From: Amycolatopsis acidiphila
Lineage (GTDB): Bacteria > Actinomycetota > Actinomycetes > Mycobacteriales > Pseudonocardiaceae
Assembly: GCF_021391495.1 (NCBI RefSeq)
Contig: NZ_CP090063.1
Span: forward strand, 5,704,001-5,768,000
Length of the DNA stretch: 64,000 nucleotides
Direction: 5' to 3'
The notes below the pieces were generated by a model, which was given only the letters and a program-made list of their open reading frames with translations, made no database searches and was not told the DNA's origin. Positions 25,216-33,949 of the stretch are shown one piece after another (positions within the stretch are counted from its first letter, which is position 1; each line of letters begins with the position of its first letter). Made by a program: the position numbers and the translations under genes.

Positions 25216-26241
25216 ATGAAACTCGGCGTGATTCCTGGTGACGGCATCGGTATCGACGTGACGGCGGAAGCCCTGCGCGTGCTCGACGCGGTCGTGCCCG
25301 GTGTGGAGAAGATCGAATACGACCTCGGTGCGGCGCGCTATCGCCGCACCGGCGAGATTCTGCCCGACTCGGTCCTGCACGAGGTCCGCGGCCACGACGC
25401 GATCCTGCTGGGCGCCATCGGGGATCCGTCGGTGCCGCCGGGCGTCCTCGAGCGTGATCTGCTGCTGCGGCTGCGCTTCGAGCTCGACCACTACGTCAAC
25501 CTGCGCCCGGCGAAGCTGTACCCGGGTGTGGCCACCCCGCTGACCGGGCGGCCCGAGATCGACTTCATCGTGTACCGCGAAGGCACCGAAGGGCCCTACA
25601 CCGGCAACGGCGGCACGCTGCGCCGCGGCACGCCGAACGAGGTCGCCACCGAGGTGAGCGTCAACACCGCCTTCGGCGTGGAACGCGTGGTGCGAGCCGC
25701 TTTCGAGCGCGCGCAGTCACGTCCGCGCAAGCGGCTCACGCTGGTGCACAAGACGAACGTGCTCAAGCACGCCGGTGGGCTCTGGCAGCGCATCGTGGAC
25801 GCCGTGTCGTCGGAATTCCCCGAGGTCACCGTCGACTACAACCACGTCGACGCGGTGATGATCCACCTGGTGACGCAGCCCGAACGCTACGACGTGATCG
25901 TCACGGACAACCTGTTCGGCGACATCGTCACCGACCTCGCGGGCGCGATCTGCGGTGGCATCGGCCTCGCCGCGAGCGCCAACATCAACCCCGACCGCAC
26001 CGCCCCGTCGATGTTCGAGCCGGTGCACGGCTCTGCGCCCGACATCGCCGGCCAGGACAAAGCGGACCCCACCGCGGCCGTGCTGTCCGTGGCGCTGATG
26101 CTGGAGCACCTCGGGGACGCCGAGGCCGCCGCGAAGATCGAAACCGTGGTGCGCGAGGACCTTGCCCGGCGCGAGCCGGAGAAGCCCGGCGGCACCAGGG
26201 AAATCGGCGAACGGCTCGCGGAGGCCGCCGCCACCCGCTGA
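25216..26241 (+). CDS. leuB: 3-isopropylmalate dehydrogenase
   Basis: A 341-residue protein of the isocitrate/isopropylmalate dehydrogenase family. It starts [14 protein letters not shown], has [20 protein letters not shown] (the LeuB-specific loop with [13 protein letters not shown]), a catalytic Tyr in IVYREGTEG, Lys in [10 protein letters not shown], metal Asp residues in [14 protein letters not shown] and the NAD site [13 protein letters not shown]. It oxidises and decarboxylates (2R,3S)-3-isopropylmalate in leucine synthesis. There is no ribosome site; TAGGGT ends six bases before ATG 25216 with TTCGCA 17 bases further up, so the mRNA is probably leaderless. No other leu gene is adjacent. 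Confidence 0.93.
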   Translation: MKLGVIPGDGIGIDVTAEALRVLDAVVPGVEKIEYDLGAARYRRTGEILPDSVLHEVRGHDAILLGAIGDPSVPPGVLERDLLLRLRFELDHYVNLRPAKLYPGVATPLTGRPEIDFIVYREGTEGPYTGNGGTLRRGTPNEVATEVSVNTAFGVERVVRAAFERAQSRPRKRLTLVHKTNVLKHAGGLWQRIVDAVSSEFPEVTVDYNHVDAVMIHLVTQPERYDVIVTDNLFGDIVTDLAGAICGGIGLAASANINPDRTAPSMFEPVHGSAPDIAGQDKADPTAAVLSVALMLEHLGDAEAAAKIETVVREDLARREPEKPGGTREIGERLAEAAATR

Positions 26242-26287
26242 GCGGTGCGCCCGCAGACGCCGGGCGTACTGGAGGACGCGCAGCGCT

Positions 26288-26620
26288 GGTAAGGCGCGTG
26301 CCAGGCGATGCGCGCACCGGAGGACGCGCCGCGGGTAGGGCGCGTGGCGGGTGACGCGCGAGCCGGACGACACGCGCCACGGGTAAGGCGCGTATCGGAT
26401 GGCGCGCGCCGGAGGAGACGCATCGCGGGTACGGCGGGCGCCGGGCTATGGCGCACCGGACGACACGCACCACGGGTAAGGCGCGTGCCGGGTCACGCGC
26501 GCGCCGGACGACACGCATCGTGGAAACCGCGAGTGCCGGCCCAACGGTGCATCCACCGGACGACACACATCGCGGAAGCGCGCGTGCCGGAAGGGCCTGC
26601 GAACGGCAGGTCGGCAGAGG
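26288..26620. repeat. Degenerate ~47-bp tandem repeat array
   Basis: A phrase GGTAAGGCGCGT...GCGCGCCGGACGACACGC recurs with a 46-47 base period. The GGTA words begin at 26288, 26335, 26382, 26428 and 26475, and decayed copies follow to about 26620. CCGGACGACACGC appears at 26363, 26456 and 26504. There is no gene content. It leads into the 33-bp array. Confidence 0.75.
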
Positions 26621-26730
26621 CCACGCGTGCCGGGAACCGGGGTTCAGGAAAGCCGCGCCCCGAAAGGGGCGCGTACTGGAACCGCGGGCGCCGAAGGGGC
26701 CGGAACGCGGATCACGGAATGTCGCCTCCT

Positions 26731-26990
26731 GGGAACCGCGAGTCACGGAAAGCCACGCCTCCTGGGAACCGCGAGTCACGGAAAGCCACGCCTCGCGGGA
26801 ACCGCGAGTCACGGAAAGCCACGCCTCGCGGGAACCGCGAGTCACGGAAAGCCACGCCTCGCGGGAACCGCGAGTCACGGAAAGCCACGCCTCGCGGGAA
26901 CCGCGAGTCACGGAAAGCCACGCCTCCTGGGAACCGCGAGTCACGGAAGGCCACGCATCCTGGGAACCCGCGAGTCACGGAAACCGGACG
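26731..26990. repeat. Eight-copy 33-bp tandem repeat
   Basis: GGGAACCGCGAGTCACGG begins at 26731, 26764, 26797, 26830, 26863, 26896, 26929 and 26962, exactly every 33 bases. The rest of each unit is (A/G)AAGCCACGCCTC(C/G)(T/C)G with few differences; the last copy has a one-base insertion and diverges. The copies abut with no spacers, so it is a minisatellite, not CRISPR. Because 33 is divisible by three, long meaningless frames run through it on both strands. Degenerate half-copies occur from about 26631. A C-rich GCGGCCCGACCCC phrase follows at about 27030. Confidence 0.95.
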
Positions 26991-27132
26991 TGCACGCAAG
27001 CCGGGTGCATCCGACTCCGAACGCCCGACCCCAAGCGGCCCGACCCCGAGCGGCCCGAGACCGCACGAACCCGCCGCACGGCCAGCTGCACGGCCAGCTG
27101 CGGGGCCGTCCGCGCCTGGCCGTGCACCCGAG

Positions 27133-28200
27133 TCAGTGCCAGGACTTCGCGCGGGCGTACTGGTCCGGCCAGCGGACGTCGTCGCCGAGGGTGTGGGCCG
27201 CGCGCAGTGGCCAGTGCGGGTCACGCAGCAGCGCCCTGGCCAGGAATACCCCGTCGGCGGCACCAGAGGCCACAATCTCGTCCGCCTGCTCCGGCTCGGT
27301 GATCATGCCGACCGCACCGGTCGGCATGCCGGCCTCGGTGCGGATCCGCTCGGCGAACGGCACCTGGTATCCGGGACCGACCGGAATGTCCGGCTTGGGG
27401 TGGTTACCGCCGGTGGAGGCGTCGATGAGGTCGATCCCGCGCTCAGCCAGCAGCTTCGCCACGCGGACCGAGTCGTCGATCGTCCAGCCGCCCTCCACCC
27501 AGTCCGTAGCGGACAGCCGCGCGAACACCGGCACGGTCTCCCCGACCTCGGCGCGGACCGCGTCGGCGATCTCCAGCAGGAGCCGGGTGCGGCCCTCGAA
27601 GTCGCCGCCGTACCGATCGGTGCGGTTGTTCGACAGCGGCGAATAGAACTGGTGTGCCAGATAACCGTGGGCGAAGTGCAGCTCCAGCACGTCGAACCCG
27701 GCGGTCAGCGAGCGCCGGGCGGCCGCGGCGAACTGGCCGGGGATCTCGGCGACCTCCTCGGTGGTCAGCTCGCGGGGCGTCACGTAGTTCCCGAAGGCCA
27801 CGGCGGACGGCCCGACGGGCGTCCAGCCGCCCTCCTCGGCCGGGACCGTCGCGTTGCCCTCCCACGGACGGCGGCTCGAGCCCTTCCGCCCCGCGTGGGC
27901 GAGCTGGATGCCGGTCACCGCGCCCTGGGCGTGCAGGAATCCGGTGATCCGCCGCCACGCGGCGACCTGCTCGTCGTTCCAGATGCCGGTGTCCTGCGGG
28001 GTGATCCGGCCGACCGCGGTGACCGCGGTGGCCTCGGTCATCACCAGGCCCGCGCCGCCGGTGGCGAACTGCCCGAGATGCATCAGGTGCCAGTCCCCGG
28101 GCAGACCGTCGGCCGCGGAGTACTGGCACATGGGTGAGACCCAGATGCGATTGGGCAGGGTCAGGTTCCGGACACGATAAGGCTCGAACAGTCGACTCAC
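27133..28200 (-). CDS. NADH:flavin oxidoreductase of the YqjM/old yellow enzyme family
   Basis: A 355-residue TIM barrel. FEPYRVRNLTLPNRIWVSPM, CQYSAADG (with the Cys typical of the YqjM class), TGIQLAHAGRKGSS, FDVLELHFAHGYLAHQFYSP, NNRTDRYGGDFEGRTRLLLE and GAADGVFLARALLRDPHWPL are all in family order, and the His pair (HxxH type) for substrate carbonyl binding is in the LELHFAHGY strand. Such FMN enzymes reduce activated C=C bonds with NAD(P)H; the natural substrate is unknown. GTG 28200 gives the family-like start MSRLFEPYRV, although no ribosome site precedes it. Confidence 0.88.
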   Translation of the reverse strand: MSRLFEPYRVRNLTLPNRIWVSPMCQYSAADGLPGDWHLMHLGQFATGGAGLVMTEATAVTAVGRITPQDTGIWNDEQVAAWRRITGFLHAQGAVTGIQLAHAGRKGSSRRPWEGNATVPAEEGGWTPVGPSAVAFGNYVTPRELTTEEVAEIPGQFAAAARRSLTAGFDVLELHFAHGYLAHQFYSPLSNNRTDRYGGDFEGRTRLLLEIADAVRAEVGETVPVFARLSATDWVEGGWTIDDSVRVAKLLAERGIDLIDASTGGNHPKPDIPVGPGYQVPFAERIRTEAGMPTGAVGMITEPEQADEIVASGAADGVFLARALLRDPHWPLRAAHTLGDDVRWPDQYARAKSWH

Positions 28201-28410
28201 GGTCACCACAACCACGTTCCGGGGTTTTCTCTTCCCGGCAGTGACGCGGTTTACATCGGCAGCCGGCCGGACCAGGGCCGGCGATGCGGACCAGGTGGTG
28301 CTGACGTATCCGGTCGCCTCGATACGGCCGTGAAGACGGGGCACCGGCTCGCCGACGCGGGCGGTCATTACGCTGGATCGAACAAGCGGAGGCGTCGGTG
28401 AGGAGCAGGA

Positions 28411-29655
28411 ATGGGTGTCGAGGCCGCTGCGGTGGATGCGGCGTACGAGCGGCTGAGCGGAGTCGTGGCCCGGACGCCACTGCAGCCGCACCAGCGGGCC
28501 ACCACGCGCACCGGCGCCGACGTGTGGCTCAAGCGTGAAGACCTCCAGGTCGTGCGCTCCTACAAGCTCCGCGGCGCCTACAACCTGCTCGCCCAGCTCG
28601 ACCGCGAGCAGCGCGACCGCACGGTCGTCTGCGCCAGCGCCGGCAACCACGCGCAGGGCGTCGCCTTCGCCTGCCGGGCGCTCGACCTGCGGGCGAAGAT
28701 CTTCATCCCCCGCACCACGCCGCGGCAGAAGCGCGCCCGCATCGCGCTGCTCGGCGGCGACCGGGTCGAGGTCATCGTCGGCGGGGACACCTACGACGCC
28801 GCGTTCGCCGCGGCCCGCGAGCAGGCCGAGCGCTCCGGCGCCCTGATGGTGCCCGCCTTCGACCACCCCGACGTCATCGCCGGGCAGGGCACCGTCGCGC
28901 GCGAGATCGTCGAGCAGCTCGGCAGCGCGCCGGACGTCGTCGTGGTGCCCGTCGGCGGCGGCGGCCTCGTCGCGGGCGTCACCACCTGGTTCGCCAAGCA
29001 CCATCCGGCCACCAGGATCATCGGCGTCGAACCCGCGGGCGCCGCGAGCATGGCGGCCGCCGTCGCGGCCGGCGGGCCGGTCGAGCTGGCGGAGGTGGAC
29101 GGCTTCGTCGACGGCGCGGCCGTGCGCCGGGTCGGCCTGCACACCTACGGCGTGCTCGAGGAGCATCCGATCGAGCTGCGGCAGGTCGACTCCGGCGTGC
29201 TGTGCGAGGAGATGCTCGAACTGTTCGATGTGGACGGTGTGATCGCCGAGCCCGCGGGCGCGCTCGCGCCGGCCGCACTGCGGGCGGAGGGCGTGGTGCG
29301 CCAAGGCGAAACCGTGGTCTCGCTGGTCTCGGGCGGCAACCACGACGTCAGCCGCTACGCCGAGGTGATCGAGCGGGCGCTGGTCTCGCGCGGGGTGAAG
29401 CACTACTTCCTGGTCGAGTTCCCGCAGGAGCCGGGCGCGCTGCGCCGCTTCCTCGACCAGATCCTCGGCCCGGACGACGACATCACGCTGTTCGAGTACG
29501 TCAAGCGGACCAACCGCGAGTTCGGCCCCGCCCTCGTGGGCGTCGAGCTCGGCACGCCGGACGACCTGGCGCCGCTGCTCGCCCGCCTCGACGCCTCGCC
29601 GGTCAACGCCCAGAAGCTCTCCCCGGACGACCCGGTGTTCCGCTTCCTGGTCTGA
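28411..29655 (+). CDS. ilvA: Threonine ammonia-lyase
   Basis: A 414-residue PLP enzyme of fold type II. The PLP Lys is K52 in VRSYKLRGAYN, followed by CASAGNHAQGVAFACR, the phosphate-binding loop VPVGGGGLVAGVTTW near residue 183 and VSGGNHDVSRY. A short ACT-like regulatory tail starts near residue 330 (HYFLVEFPQEPGALRRFLDQ). It deaminates threonine to 2-oxobutyrate, the first step to isoleucine; the length suits the single-ACT-like type. GAGGAG lies before ATG 28411. It is convergent with the globin gene with no gap, and about 2.2 kb from leuB, but there is no shared operon. Confidence 0.9.
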   Translation: MGVEAAAVDAAYERLSGVVARTPLQPHQRATTRTGADVWLKREDLQVVRSYKLRGAYNLLAQLDREQRDRTVVCASAGNHAQGVAFACRALDLRAKIFIPRTTPRQKRARIALLGGDRVEVIVGGDTYDAAFAAAREQAERSGALMVPAFDHPDVIAGQGTVAREIVEQLGSAPDVVVVPVGGGGLVAGVTTWFAKHHPATRIIGVEPAGAASMAAAVAAGGPVELAEVDGFVDGAAVRRVGLHTYGVLEEHPIELRQVDSGVLCEEMLELFDVDGVIAEPAGALAPAALRAEGVVRQGETVVSLVSGGNHDVSRYAEVIERALVSRGVKHYFLVEFPQEPGALRRFLDQILGPDDDITLFEYVKRTNREFGPALVGVELGTPDDLAPLLARLDASPVNAQKLSPDDPVFRFLV

Positions 29656-30105
29656 TCAGGCCAGCAGACCGTCCCACGACCAACGCGGGATGGCCGCGCC
29701 CCGCGGCACCGTCTCGCGAACCGGATGCGCCAGCACCTGCTGCACAGCCCACTCCATGTAGGCCCGCAGCGCGGCCCGGAACTCGGGATCCGCGGGCAGC
29801 TTCGCGTCGTCCGCCGCCCGCACGAAGCAGTCGACGAAGCGGCGGCCGAGGTCGCTCATGTCGCCGTTGCCCGCATGGAGCACCAGGACGCCGGTCTCGT
29901 CGCCGCACGACTCGGAATAACGCGGCGGCCCGCCCAGCACCTCCGCCCAGTACGCGGCGAGCCGCTCGACGTGCTGGGGGTGCTGGCCCGGATGCGAGAA
30001 CGGGTGGTTCAGCTCCGGGTCGGCGAGGCAGCGCGCGTGGTGCGCCCTGGCCAGCGCGAGGAACGCGGGCTCTCCCCCGGCGAAGTCGAACAGCGATGGG
30101 CGCAT
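29656..30105 (-). CDS. Group II truncated haemoglobin-like globin
   Basis: A 149-residue protein starting LFDFAGGEPAFLALARAHHA, then NHPFSHPGQHPQHVERLAAYWAEVLGG, which is the helix B-E region of actinobacterial truncated globins. The later part (LHAGNGDMSDLGRRFVDCFV, then FRAALRAYMEWAVQQVL) completes the fold. These haem proteins handle oxygen, nitric oxide or peroxide; I could not verify the proximal His by alignment. I chose ATG 30105 for its family-like N-terminus; ATG 30123 is an alternative. There is no ribosome site; GAGGCT ends six bases upstream. Confidence 0.8.
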   Translation of the reverse strand: MRPSLFDFAGGEPAFLALARAHHARCLADPELNHPFSHPGQHPQHVERLAAYWAEVLGGPPRYSESCGDETGVLVLHAGNGDMSDLGRRFVDCFVRAADDAKLPADPEFRAALRAYMEWAVQQVLAHPVRETVPRGAAIPRWSWDGLLA

Positions 30106-30167
30106 GCGGGAAGCCTCGCACATCCCCGCGGCCTACTCAACGACGTCACGCGATCCAGGGCACTCCG

Positions 30168-31514
30168 TCACGCACGGGCGCCGACCTCTCGGTGTACGTC
30201 CACAGTGGACGTACACCCGAGCGCCGCGGTGGGCACCCGGAACGTCTCCCGGCCGGTCGCCACCGCGATCACCGTGACCAGGCACAGGCCGGCGGTGAAG
30301 ATCGACACGCCGAGCCACGCCCCCTTGCCGGAACCGGCGACGGCCGCGGCGATCGTGGGCAGGAAGCCGCTGATCGCGAAGCCGATCTGGGTGCCGATCG
30401 CGGTGCCCGACAGCCGCACGCGCGCGGTGAACATCTCGCCGTAGAAGGCAGGCCACACGGCGTTGGTCGCGGTGTAGACGACGCCGAACAGCACGATGCC
30501 GACCACGAAGATCCAGGGATAGCTGCCCGCCGCGATCGCGCCGAGGTACGGGAAGATCAGCACCGCACAGCCCAGCGAACCCGCGATGAACAGCGGCTTG
30601 CGGCCGACCCGGTCGGCGAGCTTGGCCCACAGCGGGATCGAGACGATGGCCGCGACGTTGGCGAGCACGCCCACCCACAGCATCGGCGTCCTCGCCAGGC
30701 CGACGGTGTTGACCGCGTAGCTGAGCGCGTACACCGTGAAGATGGTGCTCACCGACGCGATCAGCGCCGCCATCACGACCCGCAGCACATCGGCCCAGTG
30801 ATCGCGGAACAACACGACCAGCGGCAACCGCGCCACCTTGCCGGACTCGACGACCTCCTGCTCGAAGACCGGGGTCTCCTCGAGGGTGCGGCGGATGAGG
30901 TAGCCGACCAGCACCATGACGGCACTGCACCAGAACGGGATGCGCCAGCCCCAGGACAGCAGGTCGGCCGGTGGCAGGGCCGCGACCGGCAGGAACACCG
31001 CGGTGGCGATGATCTGGCCCGCCTGCGTGCCGCTGAGGGTGAAGCTCGTGTAGTAGGCGCGGCGGTGCTCCGGGGCGTGTTCGAGGCTCATCGAGTTGGC
31101 GCTCGCCTGTTCCCCGCCCGCGGACAGGCCCTGCAGCAGGCGCAGTGCGACCAGCAGCACGGGCGCGGTGACGCCGACCGAGTGGTAGCTCGGCAGGCAG
31201 CCCACGCCGACCGTGCACAGGCCCATGAGCAGCAACGTCAGCACCAGCACGCGTTTGCGGCCGAACCGGTCGCCGAGGTGGCCGAGCAGGATCGCGCCGA
31301 GCGGCCGCGACACGTAGCCGACGCCGAAGGTGGACAGGGCCAGCAGCGTGCCGGCGGCCGGGGACGAGGCCGGGAAGAAGATCTTCCCGAAGACCAGGGC
31401 CGCGGCCGTGCCGTAGATGAAGAAGTCGTAGTACTCGAGCGCGCTGCCGATCCAGGCCGCGAGCGCGGCCTTCCGCGGTTTGCCGACCACCGGGCTTTCC
31501 GGGCGAGGGGCCAC
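30168..31514 (-). CDS. MHS-family major facilitator transporter
   Basis: A 448-residue, 12-helix proton symporter. It opens ALAAWIGSALEYYDFFIYGT, with the MHS motif GHLGDRFGRKRVLVL between helices 2 and 3, RLLQGLSAGGEQASAN and the second-half motif KLADRVGRKPLF. MHS transporters import mono-, di- or aromatic carboxylates and osmolytes; no specific substrate can be read. GTG 31514 follows AAGGAG. Upstream is a 43-bp inverted repeat (31547-31589), a strong regulatory candidate. The last 17 codons (TSTVDVHREVGARA) contain a 27-bp palindrome and look like a tail added to the family end. Confidence 0.88.
   Translation of the reverse strand: MAPRPESPVVGKPRKAALAAWIGSALEYYDFFIYGTAAALVFGKIFFPASSPAAGTLLALSTFGVGYVSRPLGAILLGHLGDRFGRKRVLVLTLLLMGLCTVGVGCLPSYHSVGVTAPVLLVALRLLQGLSAGGEQASANSMSLEHAPEHRRAYYTSFTLSGTQAGQIIATAVFLPVAALPPADLLSWGWRIPFWCSAVMVLVGYLIRRTLEETPVFEQEVVESGKVARLPLVVLFRDHWADVLRVVMAALIASVSTIFTVYALSYAVNTVGLARTPMLWVGVLANVAAIVSIPLWAKLADRVGRKPLFIAGSLGCAVLIFPYLGAIAAGSYPWIFVVGIVLFGVVYTATNAVWPAFYGEMFTARVRLSGTAIGTQIGFAISGFLPTIAAAVAGSGKGAWLGVSIFTAGLCLVTVIAVATGRETFRVPTAALGCTSTVDVHREVGARA
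30191..30217. repeat. 27-bp perfect palindrome at the 3' end of the MHS gene
   Basis: GGTGTACGTCCAC (30191-30203), one central A, then GTGGACGTACACC (30205-30217). The arms match at all 13 positions. Its centre is the TCCACAGTGGA word that recurs elsewhere in the window. It lies in the last codons of the transporter gene, 23 bases before the stop, so it could act as a terminator stem, an operator or a protein-binding site. Confidence 0.7.
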
Positions 31515-31546
31515 GTCCGTCTCCTTGGGATGCGCCGTTGCGAGCT

Positions 31547-31589
31547 TGCTAATTAACCATGCGGTTACGTACCAGATGGTTAATTAGCA
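31547..31589. promoter_or_regulatory. 43-bp inverted repeat upstream of the MHS transporter
   Basis: Perfect 14-bp arms TGCTAATTAACCAT (31547-31560) and ATGGTTAATTAGCA (31576-31589) flank a 15-base centre. That centre has its own GGT/ACC symmetry at 31563-31565/31571-31573. The arms are strikingly AT-rich for this genome. The repeat is 33 bases upstream of the transporter GTG, so bound repressor would block transcription. The divergent neighbour starts 220 bases away. No regulator gene adjoins it. Confidence 0.75.
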
Positions 31590-31809
31590 TGGTGGGGGCG
31601 GCCCGGCGTCTTGTCAAGCTGTCCCCGCCAGGGCAGAGCAACCCCGGCCGAGCCGGCTGGATGTGATCCACAGTGGAGTGCTCCCGCCTGGCCCGTTGAG
31701 CGTGCGAACGGTGCGTCGGGCGGATGTTGCGGCACTAATGAATTCGTCATCGAAGGGGACGAATCAGGCGTAAGATGACGAATTCGGCCGATCGGTATTG
31801 GGGGCGGGA

Positions 31810-32850
31810 ATGCGAAAAAGAATCATCGTATGTTGCGACGGTACGTGGAACACACCCGACCAGGAACGGAACGGGGAACCGGCGCCCACCAACGTGGTCC
31901 GGGTGGCGCAGGCGATCGCGGACGCGGACGGGGAAGGCCGCGAGCAGCGCGTGTTCTACCATCCCGGCCTGGGCACGAAGAAATGGGAGCACGTTCGCGG
32001 TGGGGCGTTCGGCTTCGGATTGTCCCGCGACGTCCGCGACACCTACTCGTTCGTCATGCGAAGCTACGAGCCGGGCGACGAACTGTTCTTCTTCGGTTTC
32101 AGCCGGGGCGCCTACACCGCTCGTAGCACCATCGGGCTGATTCACAATTCCGGGCTTCTGCGCCGCGAGTACGCGGACAAGCTCGGTGACGCCTATTCGC
32201 TCTACCGCAGCCGCTCGGACCGGACGAAACCGCACGCGACCGAGGCGAAACTGTTCCGCCGCTCGTACTCGTACGAGCCGCCGATCCGCTTCGTCGGGGT
32301 GTGGGACACCGTGGGCGCGTGCGGCATCCCGGTCACCGGGCTGCGGCTCGCCACTCTGGTCAACAAGCGCTGGCTGTTCCACGACGCCGAGTTGAGCCCG
32401 CAGGTCCAGGCCGCGTACCAGGCGCTCGCGATCGACGAGCGACGGCGCCCGTTCGAGCCGGCGATCTGGAAGCCGCTGCCCGCCGCGACGGGCCAGGTCG
32501 TCGAGCAGGTGTGGTTCACCGGCGTGCACTCCGACGTCGGCGGCGGCTACACCGACCACGGGCTGTCCGACCTCCCGCTCGGGTGGATGGTGAACCGGGC
32601 GCGGTCGTGCGGCCTGGTGTTCGGGCCGGGCTCGTTCCCCGAGCCCGCCGAACCGGGCGAGCCGCACGACTCGCTCACCTTCCTGTACCGGCTGCTGCGC
32701 CCGGCGGCCCGCTCGATCGGCACGACCGATCCGGGACACGAGTACGCGGCCTCCAGCGCGGTCGAGAAGGTGAAGGTCCCCGGCCCGTACCACGCCGACA
32801 ACCTCGCCACCTATCTGAGCGGGCCGCACCAGGAGATGCCGGTCCCGTGA
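31810..32850 (+). CDS. DUF2235 alpha/beta hydrolase (Tle1-like phospholipase domain)
   Basis: The 346-residue protein opens MRKRIIVCCDGTWNTPDQ, the DUF2235 signature. The nucleophile elbow FFGFSRGAYTARS (GxSxG, Ser near residue 102), IRFVGVWDTVGACGIP and WFTGVHSDVGGGYTDHGLSD (the Asp/His part) complete the catalytic set. DUF2235 domains occur in type VI phospholipase effectors of the Tle1 kind and in many stand-alone actinobacterial proteins of unknown role. No signal peptide is seen and no secretion genes are near, so it is probably cytoplasmic. I start at ATG 31810, preceded by GGGGCGGGA; a TTG at 31798 is less likely. Confidence 0.85.
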   Translation: MRKRIIVCCDGTWNTPDQERNGEPAPTNVVRVAQAIADADGEGREQRVFYHPGLGTKKWEHVRGGAFGFGLSRDVRDTYSFVMRSYEPGDELFFFGFSRGAYTARSTIGLIHNSGLLRREYADKLGDAYSLYRSRSDRTKPHATEAKLFRRSYSYEPPIRFVGVWDTVGACGIPVTGLRLATLVNKRWLFHDAELSPQVQAAYQALAIDERRRPFEPAIWKPLPAATGQVVEQVWFTGVHSDVGGGYTDHGLSDLPLGWMVNRARSCGLVFGPGSFPEPAEPGEPHDSLTFLYRLLRPAARSIGTTDPGHEYAASSAVEKVKVPGPYHADNLATYLSGPHQEMPVP

Positions 32851-32856
32851 CGCGGG

Positions 32857-33879
32857 TCAGCCGACGTCGATCAGCACCTTGCCCACAACGCCCGACTCGA
32901 CCGCCGCGTGGGCGTCGGCGGTGCGTTCCAGCGGGAAACGGTGCAGCGGCATGCCCGCCTCCTCGCCGACCCGCAGGGCACCGGCGGCGACGGCGGCGTT
33001 CACGTCCTCGATCGCCTGCGCCTTCGCCGCCTTCGGAACCGTGTAGAGCAACAAGAACTGGTAGCGGGCGTTGACCGTCATGTGCGAGCGGATGGTCACG
33101 GTCATCTCCTCCCCGCCGTTGTTGGCGTACACCGCGACGGTGCCGTTGGACGCGAGAACGGCCTCGTTCAGCTTCGCGTTCACCGCGGGCGCGACCTCCA
33201 CGACCACGTCGACGCCGTCGGGGAAGATCTTCCGGATCGCCTCGGCGGCGTTCTCCGCGCGGTAGTTGACGATGTGCTGCGCGCCCGCCGCCTGCGCGAG
33301 CGCGGCCTTCTCGTCGCTGCTGACCGTGGTCACCACCTCGGCCCCCGCCCAGCGGGCCAGCTCGATCGCGGCATGGCCGACGGCGCCCGCGCCACCGGCC
33401 ACCAGCACGGCCCGACCGTCGAGCGCGCCAGGGGCGAGCCGCGCCGGGCCGCCTTCGGCGACGGTGAGCGCCCGGTGCGCGGTGAGGGCCGGCACCCCCA
33501 GGGTCGCGCCGAGGTCGAAGGAGGCCTCGCCGGGCAGCGGCACCACGTGGTCGGCGGGCAGCGCGACGTACTCCTGCGCCGTCCCGTCCGGCCGCTGCCA
33601 CGCCGACTCCCAGAGCCAGACCCGCTGCCCGGGTTCGAGGCCGGTCACGCCGGGGCCGACCGCGTCGACGATCCCGGCGCCGTCCTGGTTGGGCACGATC
33701 TCGGGAAACGGCATCTTCCCGCCGGTCGTGGCGCCTTGCCGGGACTTCCAGTCCGTCGGGTTGACCCCGGACACCTTCACCTGGACCCGGACCTCACCGG
33801 GGCCGGGCTCCGGCACCGGACGCTCGGTCAGCCGGAGCACTTCCGGTCCACCGGTCTGCGAGTAAACGATCGCCTTCAT
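32857..33879 (-). CDS. Zinc-independent quinone oxidoreductase (MDR family)
   Basis: A 340-residue medium-chain reductase: N-terminal GroES-like domain (MKAIVYSQTGGPEVLRLTER, then NPTDWKSRQG), then a Rossmann domain with VLVAGGAGAVGHAAIELARW. The Cys ligands of zinc alcohol dehydrogenases are absent, as in NADPH:quinone reductases. It is divergent from a Cys-tailed MarR regulator (33944), a common pairing for quinone or electrophile responses. ATG 33879 lacks a ribosome site; TTGGAT ends six bases upstream. A decayed version of the same gene pair occurs at 41647-42966. Confidence 0.87.
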   Translation of the reverse strand: MKAIVYSQTGGPEVLRLTERPVPEPGPGEVRVQVKVSGVNPTDWKSRQGATTGGKMPFPEIVPNQDGAGIVDAVGPGVTGLEPGQRVWLWESAWQRPDGTAQEYVALPADHVVPLPGEASFDLGATLGVPALTAHRALTVAEGGPARLAPGALDGRAVLVAGGAGAVGHAAIELARWAGAEVVTTVSSDEKAALAQAAGAQHIVNYRAENAAEAIRKIFPDGVDVVVEVAPAVNAKLNEAVLASNGTVAVYANNGGEEMTVTIRSHMTVNARYQFLLLYTVPKAAKAQAIEDVNAAVAAGALRVGEEAGMPLHRFPLERTADAHAAVESGVVGKVLIDVG

Positions 33880-33932
33880 ACCCGTATCCAACCGTCGCGA
33901 CGGCGATGTTGCCACCTCGCAGACCAGGTGTT

Positions 33933-33949
33933 ATGCATGAGTCATGCAT
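33933..33949. promoter_or_regulatory. Palindrome ATGCATGAGTCATGCAT over the MarR start codon
   Basis: Arms ATGCATGA and TCATGCAT match perfectly around a central G. The right arm contains the start codon of the MarR gene (33944-33946), and the site lies 54 bases from the divergent quinone reductase start. A bound MarR dimer here could control both genes. Confidence 0.65.

Noticed and set aside
26731-26990. CRISPR array
   Set aside because: The 33-bp units touch each other with no spacers, and no cas gene is present.
26308-28137. Long open frames on both strands through the 47-bp and 33-bp repeats
   Set aside because: They exist because the 33-bp unit is a multiple of three and lacks stops; the translations are short repeated words without family features and they run antisense into the flavoenzyme gene.
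27133-29403. 756-codon minus-strand frame extending the flavoenzyme upstream
   Set aside because: The part beyond 28200 is antisense to ilvA and unlike protein; the family start is at 28200.
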